A stretch of DNA of 64,000 bases. Source: Brevibacillus composti. GTDB lineage: Bacteria; Bacillota; Bacilli; Brevibacillales; Brevibacillaceae. The notes beneath the pieces are model-generated. The model was given only the letters and a program-made list of their open reading frames with translations. It did not search any database and was not told where the DNA came from. Location of the stretch: NCBI RefSeq assembly GCF_016406105.1, contig NZ_CP066308.1, forward strand, positions 2,391,501 to 2,455,500. The letters are read 5' to 3'. A program made the translations under genes and the position numbers. Of the stretch, positions 61,937-64,000 are shown piece by piece; within the stretch, counting starts at the first letter, position 1, and the number at the start of each line of letters is the position of its first letter.

Positions 61937-64000
61937 CTAGCGTATCGAAATCGCTTCCGTCTCCCATTTTTCGCGGCGTTTTTGTGAGCGTTTTTCTTTT
62001 CTGCCCTCAAACAGGGAATACAGCACGGGAACCAAGACGAGCGTCACCATCGTATGGGTAATCAATCCGCCAATCACGGCAGTAGCTAGCGTGGTTTGCA
62101 GATCGGACCCCTCTGACAGTCCCAGTGCCATCGGCAGCATCCCGAGGATCGCCGTCAGCTTGGTCATCAGGACAGGGCGCACACGATCTTTCGTCCCTTG
62201 GAGAATCGCTTCGTTCAATTGATAACCGCGTCTTCTCAGCAGATTGATCCGGTCGATCAACAGGATCGCATTGGACACCACGATCCCGACCAGCATGATG
62301 ACGCCAATCATCGCCATCTCTCCGAGCGTCCGCCTCGTCAGCAAAAATCCGATCACGACGCCCACCAGCGCCATCGGTATGGTTAACAAGATGATAAACG
62401 GATGCGACAATCGGCCAAATTGGGTGACCAGAATGACGTAGATGATGGCCACCACTGCGAGGAAAACGAACAGAGCCTGTGTCATATTGGCTGTCTGCTC
62501 TTTCAGCTTTCCGGCGATTTCCACCTTATGGCCAGGCACGGCGGCAAGCGTGCTCAGCTTTTCTTTAATCGCACGGCCACTGCTTCCCAGATCTGTTCCG
62601 AGCAATTCCGCCGATACGGTCAGGAGTCGATCCCCTTTTTCATGCTTCAATACGACCGGAGATTTACCGTGCTGGATTTCTCCCAGCTCCGCGAGACGGA
62701 CCTGAGCACCCGTCGCTGTCGTAATCATGAGGCTGCGCAACTGATCCGGATGCTTCATCCATGCTTCCGGCAGCTTGGCGACGACATCGACTTCCATGCC
62801 GTTCATCGTCATTTTCGTTACGACTTGATCACCCAGGATCATGCCGAGCTGGCCAAGCAGCGATCGCTGGTCCACACCGAGCCGGAGCATCTTCTCTTGA
62901 TCCGGAATCAGCGTCAGCTTTTCTTTTCCCTGGTCGTAATCATTGCGTATATTGATGACGCCGGGAACGGTCGCCAGCAGTTTTTCGATATCTCCCGCGA
63001 TCTCGCGGCTGGTTTCCAGATCTTCCCCGATCACATTGATCTGAATCGGGGCGTCTTCCCCGCTGCCACCAAATGTGGTCGATACCCTTTCCACGTACGT
63101 CACCCGGGAGAGACGTTCATTGATTGCTTTGGTCAATTCTTCTTTGCTGTGCTGGCGTTGTTTTTTGCCCACGAGGGAAATGTAAAACTGGGCCATCTCC
63201 TCACTGGCAAAGAAAAACACATCCTGAACATCCGCGATCTGGCGCAAACTTTCTTCCGCCTCAAGCCCCGCCTGTTTGGTCATCTCTACGGTAAAGCCGC
63301 TGGGCATCCTGATTTCCGCCTGCATCAGATTTTCATAGGGGTTCAAATTTTCACCCATCTTGATGAAAGGAGCAAGCATCATCACGCCTATGAACAGGAC
63401 GACAGCCACAAGCACGGTTTTTACGCGGTGTCTCAGGGCCATTTGCAAAAGCCGATAAAACCAGCCGACCACGGTGAGCTGCTTTGTGCCCTCCCCTGCT
63501 TTTAGGGCCGAGCCTTTGTCATGCTTCAAGAATCTTTGCGCAAATACTGGCACGAAAAAATAGGCAGCGATGGTGGAAGCGACGATCGTGGAAGTCACCG
63601 TAAACGCGATGGTGTGCAGAATCGGCTTTAGCCAGTCCTCAAAATCGGCAAACAGAAGCGGCAAGAAAACCACGATCAGCGTCAGCTGGGAGGTGAGAAT
63701 CGGCGTGAATACCTCTTTGCTTCCTTTGACGATCGCGCTGTGCAAAGTCTCCCCTTTTTCCCGGAATTGATAGATGCTCTCCAGCATCACGATCGCCGCA
63801 TCGACGACCAGTCCGACACAAAGACTGAGTGAGACCAGTGTCACCAGATCGATGTGGTAGCCCGCGACTTTCATCGCGATGAAAGTCATGAAAGCCGATA
63901 GCGGTAGCGTTGTCGCGATGACGAGAGTGACCTGCCAATTTCGCAAGAACACCAGCAGGATGAGTACCGCGAGCAATCCCCCGATCATCACGTCCCGGCT
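61937..64000 (-). CDS. RND-family efflux transporter (AcrB/SwrC-like), 5' end beyond the window
   Basis: The last ~687 residues are present. Several transmembrane blocks (LAVLILLVFLRNWQVTLVIA, TLVSLSLCVGLVVDAAIVML) include the conserved GLVVDAAIVMLE motif (proton relay Asp) and a second half with MIGVIMLVGIVVSNAILLID. Closest in style to Gram-positive SwrC/YerP, which protects B. subtilis from its own surfactin. The stop is 21 bp before the PPTase start, so pump, transferase and thioesterase are likely co-transcribed. The N-terminal region, including its first helix, is outside. Confidence 0.9.
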   Translation of the reverse strand, partial: SRDVMIGGLLAVLILLVFLRNWQVTLVIATTLPLSAFMTFIAMKVAGYHIDLVTLVSLSLCVGLVVDAAIVMLESIYQFREKGETLHSAIVKGSKEVFTPILTSQLTLIVVFLPLLFADFEDWLKPILHTIAFTVTSTIVASTIAAYFFVPVFAQRFLKHDKGSALKAGEGTKQLTVVGWFYRLLQMALRHRVKTVLVAVVLFIGVMMLAPFIKMGENLNPYENLMQAEIRMPSGFTVEMTKQAGLEAEESLRQIADVQDVFFFASEEMAQFYISLVGKKQRQHSKEELTKAINERLSRVTYVERVSTTFGGSGEDAPIQINVIGEDLETSREIAGDIEKLLATVPGVINIRNDYDQGKEKLTLIPDQEKMLRLGVDQRSLLGQLGMILGDQVVTKMTMNGMEVDVVAKLPEAWMKHPDQLRSLMITTATGAQVRLAELGEIQHGKSPVVLKHEKGDRLLTVSAELLGTDLGSSGRAIKEKLSTLAAVPGHKVEIAGKLKEQTANMTQALFVFLAVVAIIYVILVTQFGRLSHPFIILLTIPMALVGVVIGFLLTRRTLGEMAMIGVIMLVGIVVSNAILLIDRINLLRRRGYQLNEAILQGTKDRVRPVLMTKLTAILGMLPMALGLSEGSDLQTTLATAVIGGLITHTMVTLVLVPVLYSLFEGRKEKRSQKRREKWETEAISIR

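Overview
The window reads as one contiguous chromosomal segment of an endospore-forming, moderately GC-rich member of the Bacillales, most likely Brevibacillus or a close relative. The evidence is gene content and order: spoIVA, spoVIF, sleB-ypeB, prsW, gudB, hepS/hepT, hbs, folE-mtrB, aroC-aroB-aroH-trpEDCFBA-hisC-tyrA-aroA and ypiA/ypiF-qcrA run in almost the same order as in Bacillus subtilis, almost all on the minus strand. The genus is an inference from gene family character, not a database match.

Region by region (plus-strand coordinates; transcription mostly runs right to left). 1-4.7 kb: start of qcrA (Rieske protein), ypiF, an IDEAL-domain protein, an unknown 377-aa protein, a TPR protein, and an ECF sigma/anti-sigma pair. 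4.8-6.2 kb: a dihydroorotase-like protein that has lost its metal motif, behind a leader holding a promoter, a cre-like palindrome and a terminator. 6.3-19.1 kb: the aromatic supraoperon aroC-aroB-aroH-trpEDCFBA-hisC-tyrA-aroA, with a TRAP-type attenuator before trpE. 19.3-29.2 kb: a small 54-aa gene, cheR, ndk, a menaquinone block (hepS, menG, ubiA-like, ubiX-like, mqnA, hepT), mtrB (TRAP itself), a lytic transglycosylase, two identical tRNA-Pro(GGG) genes, folE and hbs. 29.4-39.2 kb: spoIVA, an unusual palindromic intergenic element, a yphF-like lipoprotein, two [2Fe-2S] ferredoxins, DUF2768, spoVIF, gpsA, plsY, der, yphA-like and fni. 39.2-49 kb: rpsA homologue, plsC, cmk, DUF5359, a PilZ protein, ypeB, a short sleB, a small zinc-ribbon gene, prsW, ansA, gudB and a PIG-L deacetylase. 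49-58.4 kb: a mecA-type adaptor, a TrxB-like flavoprotein, a LysM protein, a CPBP protease, recS/recQ, ypbB, an unknown membrane-anchored protein, ferredoxin and ppaC. 58.4-60.3 kb: one IS1182-family insertion sequence. 60.4-64 kb: accessory genes for a peptide product (type II thioesterase, Sfp-type phosphopantetheinyl transferase, RND efflux pump, the last cut by the window edge).

How the parts connect. Chorismate made by aroB/aroC/aroA feeds Trp (trp genes), Tyr/Phe (aroH, tyrA, hisC) and, through mqnA, probably menaquinone. mqnA with ubiX-like and ubiA-like genes sits between menG and hepT, where B. subtilis has nothing, which points to the futalosine route. The quinone feeds the cytochrome bc complex whose first gene begins the window. 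TRAP (mtrB, 26.6 kb) has an obvious target here: eleven (G/U)AG triplets before trpE at 16.4 kb. Sporulation and germination genes (spoIVA, spoVIF, sleB-ypeB) are scattered through the core.

The most unusual sequence is at 31.1-31.5 kb, upstream of spoIVA: a ~198-bp element with 20-bp perfect inverted ends and internal pairing, next to a diverged inverted half-copy. I could not assign it to a known RNA or repeat family. Other points worth checking: the IS1182 transposase frame has no stop inside the element and runs into ppaC antisense; a family of extended -10 promoters (TGG-TATRAT) recurs in front of at least seven genes; and at least two small genes (54 and 53 codons) are easy to miss.
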